This document shows positions 15,713 through 23,940 of a stretch of DNA of 64,000 nt, piece after piece. The DNA comes from Candidatus Ruminococcus avistercoris. Its GTDB lineage: Bacteria; Bacillota; Clostridia; Lachnospirales; Lachnospiraceae. Position 1 is the stretch's first letter, and every line of letters starts with the position of its first letter. The notes under the pieces are model-generated. The model was given only the letters and a program-made list of their open reading frames with translations. It did not search any database and had not been told where the DNA came from. The position numbers were made by a program, and so were the translations under genes. The stretch lies in assembly GCA_019120315.1 (NCBI GenBank), contig DWVJ01000035.1, positions 1 to 64,000 of the forward strand, written 5' to 3'.

Positions 15713-16794
15713 GCGAAAAATTACGAGTTGGAATCCTGGGTGCGACGGGTATGGTAGGACAGAGATTTATCTCTCTTTTGGAAAATCACCCCTGGTTTGA
15801 GGTGGTGACGGTGGCAGCCAGCCCAAGAAGCGCCGGAAAAACCTATGAAGAGGCTGTGGGCGGACGCTGGAAAATGGATACCCCCATGCCGGAGGCGGTA
15901 AAGAATCTGGTAGTAATGAACGTCAATGAGGTGGAGAAAGTGGCGGCCAGCGTGGATTTCGTTTTCTCTGCAGTGGATATGTCCAAAGAAGAGATCCGTA
16001 AGATCGAAGATGACTATGCGAAGACAGAGACTCCCGTGGTATCCAACAACAGCGCCCACCGCTGGACGCCGGATGTACCCATGGTGGTGCCGGAGATCAA
16101 TCCGGAGCACTTCGATGTGATTGAAGCACAGAAGAAGAGACTGGGAACCACCCGCGGTTTCGTGGCGGTAAAACCAAACTGTTCCATTCAAAGCTACGCG
16201 CCGGTGCTGACCGCGTGGAAGGAATTTGAGCCCTATGAAGTGGTGGCCACCACTTATCAGGCGATTTCCGGAGCAGGAAAAACGTTCAAAGACTGGCCGG
16301 AGATGGAAGGAAACATCATTCCTTACATCGGCGGTGAGGAAGAAAAGAGTGAAAAAGAGCCCTTAAGAATCTGGGGCAAGGTGGAAGACGGCGTAATCAA
16401 GCCGGCCGAGTCTCCAGTGATCACCTGCCAGTGTATCCGTGTTCCGGTGCTCAACGGACACACGGCGGCAGTTTTTGTGAAGTTTAAAAAGAAACCCACC
16501 AAAGAAGAACTGATCGACCGTCTGGTAAACTATAAAGGACTTCCCCAGGAACTGAATCTGCCCAGCGCGCCGAAACAGTTTATCCAGTATCTGGAGGAGG
16601 ACAACCGTCCTCAGGTAACGCTGGATGTGGATTACGAAAACGGCATGGGCATTTCCGTGGGCAGATTAAGAGAGGATACGGTTTACGATTATAAATTCGT
16701 CGGCCTTTCTCACAATACCGTGCGGGGCGCTGCCGGCGGAGCCATTCTCTGTGCGGAGACACTGAAAGCGAAAGGTTATATTCAGGCCAGATAA
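15709..16794 (+). CDS. asd: Aspartate-semialdehyde dehydrogenase
   Basis: A 361-residue NADPH-dependent enzyme making aspartate semialdehyde from aspartyl phosphate for lysine, threonine and methionine. The N-terminal Rossmann motif is GILGATGMVGQRF, the catalytic cysteine lies in VKPNCSIQSYAP, and the ISGAGKTFKDWPEM region fits the archaeal/fungal-type branch (about 350-360 residues) rather than the enterobacterial one. It overlaps argH by 4 nt and precedes topB by one base, so all are one operon. Confidence 0.95.
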   Translation: MSEKLRVGILGATGMVGQRFISLLENHPWFEVVTVAASPRSAGKTYEEAVGGRWKMDTPMPEAVKNLVVMNVNEVEKVAASVDFVFSAVDMSKEEIRKIEDDYAKTETPVVSNNSAHRWTPDVPMVVPEINPEHFDVIEAQKKRLGTTRGFVAVKPNCSIQSYAPVLTAWKEFEPYEVVATTYQAISGAGKTFKDWPEMEGNIIPYIGGEEEKSEKEPLRIWGKVEDGVIKPAESPVITCQCIRVPVLNGHTAAVFVKFKKKPTKEELIDRLVNYKGLPQELNLPSAPKQFIQYLEEDNRPQVTLDVDYENGMGISVGRLREDTVYDYKFVGLSHNTVRGAAGGAILCAETLKAKGYIQAR

Positions 16795-16795
16795 T

Positions 16796-18796
16796 ATGGC
16801 GAAGGATTTATATATTGCTGAGAAACCAAGCGTTGCGCAGGAATTTGCAAAAGCGATGAAGCTGAATGCCCGTCGGATGGACGGGTATCTGGAATCGGAA
16901 GAAGCGGTGGTGACCTGGTGTGTGGGGCATCTGGTCACCATGAGCTATCCGGAAAAATATGATGAGAAGTATAAAAGGTGGCGGTTGGATACCCTGCCTT
17001 TTTTGCCTTCTGAATTTAAATACGAGGTCATCCCATCGGTGAAAAAACAGTTCGATACGGTCAGCGGGCTGTTGAACCGCAGCGATGTGGCGCGGATCTA
17101 TGTCTGTACCGACTCCGGACGGGAGGGTGAATATATTTACCGTCTGGTGGAAAGAATGTCCGGTGTGAAGGGAAAGGAAAGACGCCGGGTGTGGATCGAT
17201 TCCCAGACGGAGGAAGAGATCCTGCGTGGGATCCGTGAGGCGAAAGATCTGTCAGAGTATGATAATCTGGCGGCCTCAGCCTATCTGCGCGCCAAAGAAG
17301 ATTATCTGATGGGTATTAATTTTTCCCGGCTCTTGTCTTTAAAATATGGAAACAGTGTCGCTTCCTTCCTGGGAAACCGATATCAGGTGATTTCCGTGGG
17401 ACGGGTTATGACCTGCGTGCTGGGTATGGTAGTGCGAAGGGAGCGGGAGATCCGGGACTTCGTGAAAACACCTTTCTACCGTCTGATGGTTCGCTATGAA
17501 CTGTCCGGCGGCACGCTGGAAGGGGAATGGAAAGTTTCTCCCACCAGCATGTATTTCCAGTCGCCGGCTCTTTACAAAGAAAACGGACTGAAAAAGAAAG
17601 AAGACGCAGAAAAACTGCAGGAAGCGCTCAGCCAGAATCAGCCGGTGACGGCCCTGGTGGAGAAGGTGGAGAGAAAAACGGAGAAGAAAAATCCTCCCCT
17701 TCTCTATAACCTGGCGGAACTGCAGAACGATGGTTCCCGTTTTCTGAAGATCAGTCCCGATGAGACGCTGCGGATCGTACAGGAACTGTATGAGAAGAAA
17801 CTGGTGACCTATCCAAGAACCGACGCCAGGGTATTGTCCACGGCTGTGGCTAAGGTGATTGCCCGTAATCTGAAGGGACTGTGCCCGTATCCCCAGGGAG
17901 GCGTCTTTGCCGCGCGGATTCTGGAAGAGGAGAGGTATAAAGGCATTTCCAAAACCCGGTATGTCAATGACAGCCAGATTACGGATCACTATGCCATCAT
18001 TCCCACGGGACAGGGCCTTGGGGCCTTAAAAAGCGTATCCGAGACATCACGCAAAGTATACGAGCTGATCGTCCGCCGTTTCCTGGGCATTTTCTATCCG
18101 CCGGCAGAGTACCGGCGGATCACCGTGACAGCAAGGATCCGGGAGGAAACCTTTGTCACCGGGGAGAAGGTACTGACAAAGCCGGGATATCTGACGGCAT
18201 CGGAAGTTTCGTTTTTGAAGAAAAAAGAAGAAAACACGGGAGAAAGCCGTCGGCTGCTGATGGACCTGAAGAAGGGACAGATCCTGCCGGTACGGGAATT
18301 TGAGATCAAAGAGGGCGAGACATCGCCTCCCAAACGGTATAATTCCGGATCCATGATCCTGGCCATGGAAAATGCCGGTCAGCTGATCGAGGACGAGGAA
18401 CTGCGCTCCCAGATCAAAAGCAGCGGAATCGGCACCAGCGCCACCAGAGCGGAGATTCTGAAAAAGCTGGTAAACAACAAGTATATCGCTCTCAACAAAA
18501 AAAGTCAGATTATCACGCCTACGCTGCTGGGGGAAATGATTTTCGACGTGGTAAACGCGTCGATCCGCTCCCTTTTAAATCCGGAGCTGACAGCCAGCTG
18601 GGAAAAGGGGCTGACCTATGTGGCGGAGGGAAGTATTACACAAGAGGAGTATATGCAGAAACTGGAGAAGTTCGTCGGTGACCGGACGTACAGAGTGATG
18701 GGGCTGAACAATCAGTACCAGTTACGGGGCTTATATGAAAAAGCCGCCGGTTTTTATAAGAAGGGAGTCAGAAAAATTGGATCAGATCACCATTAA
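16796..18796 (+). CDS. topB: DNA topoisomerase III-type type IA topoisomerase
   Basis: A 666-residue type IA topoisomerase. The Toprim domain begins LYIAEKPSVAQEFA, and the nicking tyrosine is Tyr339 in LVTYPRTDARVLS. The acidic Toprim triad reads TDSGREGEYIYR: Asp106 is present, the second Asp is replaced by Gly108, and Glu110 is present. It has no C-terminal zinc ribbons. The role is relaxation and decatenation of single-stranded or nicked DNA. Its start is one base after the asd stop and its end overlaps the next gene by 20 nt, so this is a chromosomal copy rather than one in a conjugative element. Confidence 0.85.
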   Translation: MAKDLYIAEKPSVAQEFAKAMKLNARRMDGYLESEEAVVTWCVGHLVTMSYPEKYDEKYKRWRLDTLPFLPSEFKYEVIPSVKKQFDTVSGLLNRSDVARIYVCTDSGREGEYIYRLVERMSGVKGKERRRVWIDSQTEEEILRGIREAKDLSEYDNLAASAYLRAKEDYLMGINFSRLLSLKYGNSVASFLGNRYQVISVGRVMTCVLGMVVRREREIRDFVKTPFYRLMVRYELSGGTLEGEWKVSPTSMYFQSPALYKENGLKKKEDAEKLQEALSQNQPVTALVEKVERKTEKKNPPLLYNLAELQNDGSRFLKISPDETLRIVQELYEKKLVTYPRTDARVLSTAVAKVIARNLKGLCPYPQGGVFAARILEEERYKGISKTRYVNDSQITDHYAIIPTGQGLGALKSVSETSRKVYELIVRRFLGIFYPPAEYRRITVTARIREETFVTGEKVLTKPGYLTASEVSFLKKKEENTGESRRLLMDLKKGQILPVREFEIKEGETSPPKRYNSGSMILAMENAGQLIEDEELRSQIKSSGIGTSATRAEILKKLVNNKYIALNKKSQIITPTLLGEMIFDVVNASIRSLLNPELTASWEKGLTYVAEGSITQEEYMQKLEKFVGDRTYRVMGLNNQYQLRGLYEKAAGFYKKGVRKIGSDHH

Positions 18797-19442
18797 AGAT
18801 TTATATAACCTGGAAGAGACCATTGCGGGGGAGCTGTTTGCAGGGAAAACGTATCCCTGGGAAGTATTGCCGGAAATCGGCGCCTTTATCGTAAAGCTGG
18901 GCAATACGCTGGATCCGCAGGAGTATGAGAAGGCCGGAGAAAATATCTGGATTGCCCGTTCGGCAAAAGTGGCGCCCACGGCCTCTATCACAGGGCCTGC
19001 CATCATCGGAAAAGAAGCGGAAATCCGCCAGGGCGCCTTTATCCGGGGCAACGCCATCGTAGGCGAGGGCGCCGTGGTGGGCAACTCCACGGAACTGAAA
19101 AATGTGGTGCTGTTCAATAAAGTTCAGGTGCCCCATTACAATTACGTGGGGGATTCCATCCTGGGCTACCGTGCTCACATGGGCGCCGGATCCATCACTT
19201 CCAATGTGAAATCGGATAAGACGCTGGTGGTGGTAAAGGGAAAAGAGACAAAGATCGAAACGGGACTGAAAAAATTCGGCGCCATGCTGGGGGATCAGGT
19301 GGAAGTGGGATGTAATTCCGTGCTTAACCCCGGCACCGTCATCGGGCCGCGGAGCAATATATATCCGCTTTCATCGGTGCGCGGAGTGATTCCAGCCGAC
19401 CATATTTTTAAAGCCCAGGACCGTATCGTGGAAAAACAGTAA
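18777..19442 (+). CDS. Left-handed beta-helix (hexapeptide repeat) sugar-nucleotide acyltransferase-like protein
   Basis: The 221-residue product has an N-terminal helical segment of about 50 residues and then imperfect hexapeptide repeats (IWIARSAKVAPTASITGPAI and IIGKEAEIRQGAFIRGN), resembling the C-terminal half of GlmU-type enzymes. No nucleotidyltransferase domain is present, so it may be an acetyltransferase or a non-catalytic relative. The start is TTG 18777, supported by AAGGGAG upstream and by family-like spacing; it overlaps the topB end by 20 nt. A strong terminator follows. Confidence 0.75.
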   Translation: MDQITIKDLYNLEETIAGELFAGKTYPWEVLPEIGAFIVKLGNTLDPQEYEKAGENIWIARSAKVAPTASITGPAIIGKEAEIRQGAFIRGNAIVGEGAVVGNSTELKNVVLFNKVQVPHYNYVGDSILGYRAHMGAGSITSNVKSDKTLVVVKGKETKIETGLKKFGAMLGDQVEVGCNSVLNPGTVIGPRSNIYPLSSVRGVIPADHIFKAQDRIVEKQ

Positions 19443-19450
19443 AATGCAGG

Positions 19451-19485
19451 GAGCATATCAGGCGAATGATATGCTCCTTTTTTTG
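19451..19485 (+). terminator. Terminator of the argH-asd-topB operon
   Basis: GGAGCATATCA (19451-19461) pairs perfectly with TGATATGCTCC (19468-19478) and is followed by a run of seven T. Confidence 0.9.
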
Positions 19486-19493
19486 GCGCGCGT

Positions 19494-20228
19494 TTAAGCC
19501 AGAAACAGCATCCGGATTCCCGCCAGCGCCAGCAGATGAATGGGATAGAAAAGATAAAAAAGATATTTCAGCGAAAGTCCCCGTTTCCCGTTGTACAGGT
19601 TGATGGGAAGAAAGGCCAGACAGGCCGGGGCTTCCCACAGAAGGCTCAGGCAGCCTGCGATTGTCTGCAGCAGCGGATAAAAGCGGAAAAAGTACAGTAT
19701 GGCGATCAGAAGGATGCCATGATAGCTGTAATCTGTTTTCAGCAGCCAGGCAAGCCCCATGCCTGCGGCCACCGCACCCAGCTGTATGTAAGGATTCTTT
19801 TCATAACGTTCCATGACCATCAGCACCAGAAGACCGATGAAGAGAGTGAAAAATACGTTCTGGTGGCCAAATTCCAGCAGCTGGTTATTGAGGGCAAGAT
19901 CGAAGGGGATCTCGGAGACCAGCGCGAAGACCCCAAGCCGGGTTACGTATTTTCTCCGGTTGGAGGTGTAAAGAAATCCCTGCAGCAGCAAAAAGCAGAA
20001 GATGGGGAATGCGATGCGGCCGATGAAACGCAGAACCCTGTAAAACAGATACAGTCGGTACAGCGGCGTACCGATCACGATGGGAGCGCCTGGCAGCAGA
20101 ATCCCTTCGTAAAGGATAGCAGCGCCGATGTGGTCGATCAGCATACACAGCAGCGCCAGGATTTTTAAAGTGCTTCCGGAGAGCCGGGCGTACCGGCGCC
20201 GGGCAGCGGGAAATACAGAATTTTCCAT
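19494..20228 (-). CDS. TraX-family membrane protein
   Basis: A 244-residue polytopic membrane protein of the TraX family: LKILALLCMLIDHIGAAIL at the N-terminus, FRFIGRIAFPIFCFLLLQG-like second segment, SEIPFDLAL, HQNVFFTLFIGL and DYSYHGILLI. TraX of F plasmid acetylates pilin, but chromosomal Firmicutes members have no known pilin partner and their role is uncertain. ATG 20228 is chosen because AGGAGG lies 6-8 nt upstream. Confidence 0.8.
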   Translation of the reverse strand: MENSVFPAARRRYARLSGSTLKILALLCMLIDHIGAAILYEGILLPGAPIVIGTPLYRLYLFYRVLRFIGRIAFPIFCFLLLQGFLYTSNRRKYVTRLGVFALVSEIPFDLALNNQLLEFGHQNVFFTLFIGLLVLMVMERYEKNPYIQLGAVAAGMGLAWLLKTDYSYHGILLIAILYFFRFYPLLQTIAGCLSLLWEAPACLAFLPINLYNGKRGLSLKYLFYLFYPIHLLALAGIRMLFLA

Positions 20229-20257
20229 GAAAACCTCCTGATATTTGACGTGGAAAC

Positions 20258-20287
20258 AGTATACCACATCGGATACATTACGGGCAA
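20258..20287 (-). promoter_or_regulatory. Promoter of the TraX-like gene
   Basis: On the minus strand TTGCCC (20287-20282) and TATACT (20263-20258) are 18 nt apart, 30 nt before the start codon. Confidence 0.5.
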
Positions 20288-20402
20288 CTTCGGGTAAAGA
20301 GAAAAGTGAAATGAAAATCGGACACATTTTTCACTGGACTAATCTGCGGTTTTATGAGAAAATAACCGTAAAAGATTGAAAGAGGTTGAAAGGAGTCATA
20401 CA

Positions 20403-21095
20403 ATGATTTATTCACATGAAGTAGAAATGATGTGTCCTGTAGCTCAGGGTGTGAACCATGGGGCCGCCCCCATTCCGGAGGAAGCAAAATGGGTGAAGGC
20501 AAAAGAGATTAAAGATATTTCAGGCCTGACACACGGTGTGGGCTGGTGTGCGCCGCAGCAGGGCGCCTGTAAACTGACGCTGAACGTAAAAGACGGTATC
20601 ATCCAGGAAGCCCTGGTGGAGACCCTTGGATGTTCCGGTATGACCCATTCTGCAGCCATGGCGGCGGAAATTCTTCCGGGCAGAACACTGCTGGAGGCGC
20701 TGAACACAGACCTTGTCTGTGACGCCATCAACACTGCTATGCGTGAGCTGTTCCTTCAGATCGTTTACGGACGTTCCCAGAGTGCATTTTCCGAAGACGG
20801 ACTGCCCATCGGCGCGGGACTGGAGGATCTGGGCAAAGGACTTCGTTCTCAGATCGGAACCATGTACGGTACGCTGAAAAAAGGCCCCCGTTATCTGGAA
20901 ATGGCAGAGGGCTATGTGACCGGTATCGCGCTGAACGAAGACGATGAGATCATCGGATATCAGTTTGTCAACCTCGGCAAAATGACAGATTTCATCAAAA
21001 AAGGTGATGATCCGACAACTGCATGGGAAAAGGCCAAAGGTCAGTACGGCCGTGTGGATGACGCTGTAAAAATCATTGATCCCAGAGCAGAGTAA
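20403..21095 (+). CDS. IscU/NifU-like iron-sulfur scaffold protein
   Basis: A 230-residue protein with a NifU/IscU-type scaffold core: VGWCAPQQGACKL, ALVETLGCSGMTHSAAMAAE and a region matching the third ligand area. It is longer than ordinary IscU (about 130 residues) because of N- and C-terminal extensions. ATG 20403 follows AAAGGAG. It is 21 nt upstream of the GGGtGRT gene, and this pairing is recurrent in anaerobic Firmicutes. It probably holds or delivers an iron-sulfur cluster to its partner, which is inference. Confidence 0.8.
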   Translation: MIYSHEVEMMCPVAQGVNHGAAPIPEEAKWVKAKEIKDISGLTHGVGWCAPQQGACKLTLNVKDGIIQEALVETLGCSGMTHSAAMAAEILPGRTLLEALNTDLVCDAINTAMRELFLQIVYGRSQSAFSEDGLPIGAGLEDLGKGLRSQIGTMYGTLKKGPRYLEMAEGYVTGIALNEDDEIIGYQFVNLGKMTDFIKKGDDPTTAWEKAKGQYGRVDDAVKIIDPRAE

Positions 21096-21116
21096 GAACG
21101 AGGAGGAAGAAAAAAG

Positions 21117-22127
21117 ATGGCTTTATTTGAATCATATGAAAGAAGAATCGATAAAATCAACAGCGTGCTGAACAGTTACGGCATCGCTTCCCTGGAAGAG
21201 GCGGAGAAAATCACCAAGGATGCAGGACTGAACGTGTACGATCAGGTAAAAGGTATCCAGCCCATCTGTTTTGAAAACGCGTGCTGGGCTTACATCACCG
21301 GCGCTGCAATCGCAATCAAAAAAGGCTGCAGACGTGCCGCAGATGCAGCAGCCGCCATCGGAGAAGGACTGCAGGCATTTTGTATCCCCGGTTCTGTAGC
21401 CGATCAGCGTAAGGTAGGTCTGGGCCATGGAAATCTGGGCAAGATGCTGCTGGAGGAAGAGACAGACTGCTTCTGTTTCCTGGCAGGTCATGAGTCCTTT
21501 GCCGCTGCAGAGGGCGCGATCGGTATCGCAGAGAAAGCCAACAAGGTTCGTCAGAAACCGCTGCGTGTTATCCTGAACGGTCTTGGAAAAGACGCCGCTC
21601 AGATCATTGCCCGTATCAACGGATTTACCTATGTGGAAACAGACTACGACTATTATACGGGAGAACTGAAAGAAGTATTCCGCAAACCTTACTCCGACGG
21701 TCCCCGCGCAAAAGTTAACTGCTACGGCGCCAACGACGTAAGAGAAGGCGTGGCGATCATGTGGAAAGAGGGAGTAGACGTTTCCATCACCGGAAACTCC
21801 ACCAACCCCACCCGTTTCCAGCATCCGGTGGCAGGTACATATAAGAAAGAGTGCGTGGAAGCAGGAAAGAAATATTTCTCTGTAGCATCCGGCGGCGGTA
21901 CAGGACGTACCCTTCATCCGGACAACATGGCGGCAGGCCCCGCTTCCTACGGTATGACAGATACACTGGGCCGTATGCATTCTGACGCTCAGTTTGCAGG
22001 TTCTTCTTCCGTACCGGCTCATGTGGAGATGATGGGTCTGATCGGAGCAGGAAACAACCCCATGGTTGGTATGACAGTCGCTGTTGCCGTTTCCATTGAG
22101 GAAGCTGCCAAGGCTGGGAAGTTCTAA
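21117..22127 (+). CDS. GGGtGRT family protein
   Basis: A 336-residue soluble protein with the motif SVASGGGTGRTLHPDNMAAG that names the GGGtGRT family. Other conserved-looking stretches are NACWAYITGAAIAIKKGC, VGLGHGNLGKMLL and GNSTNPTRFQHPVAGTYKKE. The biochemical function of the family is not known to me. A strong ribosome binding site (GAGGAGGAAG) and high use of preferred codons suggest high expression. It is cotranscribed with the iron-sulfur scaffold-like gene and ends at a strong terminator. Confidence 0.9.
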   Translation: MALFESYERRIDKINSVLNSYGIASLEEAEKITKDAGLNVYDQVKGIQPICFENACWAYITGAAIAIKKGCRRAADAAAAIGEGLQAFCIPGSVADQRKVGLGHGNLGKMLLEEETDCFCFLAGHESFAAAEGAIGIAEKANKVRQKPLRVILNGLGKDAAQIIARINGFTYVETDYDYYTGELKEVFRKPYSDGPRAKVNCYGANDVREGVAIMWKEGVDVSITGNSTNPTRFQHPVAGTYKKECVEAGKKYFSVASGGGTGRTLHPDNMAAGPASYGMTDTLGRMHSDAQFAGSSSVPAHVEMMGLIGAGNNPMVGMTVAVAVSIEEAAKAGKF

Positions 22128-22161
22128 TAATATTAAAATTAAGCGATATAATGCAATAGTA

Positions 22162-22193
22162 AGACCGCACCGGCTGACCGGTGCGGTCTTTTG
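22162..22193 (+). terminator. Terminator after the GGGtGRT gene
   Basis: AGACCGCACCGG pairs perfectly with CCGGTGCGGTCT around a CTGA tetraloop, followed by TTTTG. Confidence 0.9.
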
Positions 22194-22204
22194 TCTAATA
22201 CAGT

Positions 22205-22621
22205 TCAAATGGCAGAAATTTTTCTTTGCAGTTCCTGGCCATTGAGCCGATCCTGTCCCTGGCTCTTTTTACAGCATCTTTCTATTTTTGCTTTTACATC
22301 TGCATAAATAAACAGACGAAATGGTGATAATTCCCGCAGCACATAATCTGCACAACGTCCAACAATCACACAATCAGATTTTTGCGCCATTTCCCGGATA
22401 ACTTTGCTCTGTTCCGCATAGACCGTCTGGGCTTGATCCGTAATGATATCAGAGGGGCGAGTGAATGTCCGTCCTATAGTAATTGGAAGAAGTGGGAGCG
22501 GCTGGCGTTCCTCTATGCTTCTTATGTATTCTTCTGCCATATCTGTCCGTTTTGCAATTTCTTTTACAATTTCCTGGTCGTAATACGCGAAATGCAAATG
22601 TTCTGCCAGCCGCCTTCCGTT
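22205..22621 (-). pseudogene. Cytidylate-kinase-like gene, truncated at both ends
   Basis: The frame encodes GRRLAEHLHFAYYDQEIV, then SDCVIVGRCADYVLRE and FRLFIYADVKAKIERC, the core of the cytidylate kinase-like family (PF13189). The N-terminal P-loop segment (normally ISREFGSGG) is missing because the upstream DNA is the 3' end of the MATE gene in another frame. The C-terminus stops right after QRKISAI, next to the terminator of the GGGtGRT gene, where relatives continue for about 60 residues. Without its P-loop it cannot bind nucleotide, so it is a relic. Confidence 0.75.
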
Positions 22622-23901
22622 TTCCCTTCCACCGCTTTATTCGTAATACATTTTTTGCTTTTTATCAGTAATATAACGGCAACACATGCGGTTACAGATT
22701 CGCTGAGGGAATGACAAAGCCATATAATGCTCCCCCCGAAAATGTGCGGCAAAATCAGTACAAGGAGCGGCAGGAAAATCACACTCCGGCTCAGGGAAAC
22801 AGCCAAAGCTTTTGCGGTATATCGCGTTGACTGCCAGAATGAAATCATCAGGATATTATACCCAGCGAGGAAAAAGGCGCAAAAATACCACATACTTTTA
22901 TCAACAGTAAAGGCAATTAATTCTGTATCTCCGGGATTGAAGATGGAAAAGAAAGATTTGGAGAACAGAACAATTAAGAGGTAACATACAATTCCTATGG
23001 CTAAAAACACTTTTGTGGCAAAGCGGCGCATGTCATTACAGCGGTCTGTTTCGCCTGAACCGGTGAAATAGCTGAAGACAGGCTGCAGTCCTTCTGCCAT
23101 CCCAAGAAACAGAGTAAGGATAATAAGCATCAGATAGCCAATCAGCAAATAAGCCGCCAGACCAATTTCTCCGTATCCATGTTTTACGATGGCGATATTA
23201 TATACAAATGTAATGATTCCAATGGTAAACTCCATAATAAAGGACGGAAAACCAAGCGTAAAAATATTCCGTACAGTTGGAAGCCGGAGCTTTGGAACGG
23301 CAAAATACAAATTCCCCTTCTTCAATAAAAAATGTGGGAGCATGATTAAAACGCTGAAAACCGGACCGATAGCCGTTGCCAGAGCCGCGCCTCCGATCCC
23401 CATGTTCAGGGGGCACATAAATACATAGTCCAGCACAATGTTGGAGACAGAGCCAAAAGCCAAAGCAAACATTGCCAGTTTAGGACTGTCATCATTTCTC
23501 ACAAGTCCGCTTAACAGGAAGCTAAATATGAGAAATGGAGAGAAGGATACAATATAGCGGATGTATTCTGTGGCTTCGCCGTGTATCTGTGGTGTCGAAC
23601 CCAAAAGCTGTGTTAAAGGATGGATAAACAAATTACCAAATACGGCGATTAGAATGCTGATAATACCTGCACATATGAGTGCCGTATCAAACACCTGCAA
23701 CGCCTTTTCTTTTTCGTTTCGGGCAAGCTGTCCGGAAATGATAATGCCTGCTCCTGATGCAACCGCCATGGAAACAGCGATCAAAATTTCGATCAATGGC
23801 ACAGCTACTGCCGCAGCGGCCATTGAGTCCCGGCCCAGTACGTTTCCAATAAAAACTCCGTCTACGATCATATAGACAGAGTTAAATACCAGACCGATCA
23901 T
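22564..23901 (-). CDS. MATE-family efflux transporter, 5' end (and probably 3' end) damaged
   Basis: A 445-residue multidrug/toxic-compound extrusion protein with 12 hydrophobic segments, beginning MIGLVFNSVYMIVDGVFIGN. The same frame continues upstream without a start codon as far as the alpha-galactosidase stop, reading WYAKYAIPQMIGL, which belongs to the normal MATE N-terminus. The usual first 15-20 residues and their start codon are therefore missing. The C-terminus (VEGKTEGGWQN) runs into cytidylate kinase DNA in another frame. Base composition is more AT-rich than the flanks. Whether ATG 23901, which has no ribosome binding site, is used is doubtful. Confidence 0.6.
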   Translation of the reverse strand: MIGLVFNSVYMIVDGVFIGNVLGRDSMAAAAVAVPLIEILIAVSMAVASGAGIIISGQLARNEKEKALQVFDTALICAGIISILIAVFGNLFIHPLTQLLGSTPQIHGEATEYIRYIVSFSPFLIFSFLLSGLVRNDDSPKLAMFALAFGSVSNIVLDYVFMCPLNMGIGGAALATAIGPVFSVLIMLPHFLLKKGNLYFAVPKLRLPTVRNIFTLGFPSFIMEFTIGIITFVYNIAIVKHGYGEIGLAAYLLIGYLMLIILTLFLGMAEGLQPVFSYFTGSGETDRCNDMRRFATKVFLAIGIVCYLLIVLFSKSFFSIFNPGDTELIAFTVDKSMWYFCAFFLAGYNILMISFWQSTRYTAKALAVSLSRSVIFLPLLVLILPHIFGGSIIWLCHSLSESVTACVAVILLIKSKKCITNKAVEGKTEGGWQNICISRITTRKL

Positions 23902-23940
23902 TTGTGGAATAGCGTACTTTGCATACCAGGGAGATTTTTG

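Noticed and set aside
16796-18796. Topoisomerase as evidence of an integrated conjugative element
   Set aside because: It is embedded in an amino-acid operon with one-base spacing and no relaxase, T4SS or integrase genes nearby.
21132-22208. Minus-strand frame of 358 codons
   Set aside because: Shadow of the GGGtGRT gene; cysteine/histidine-rich nonsense composition and no start signal.
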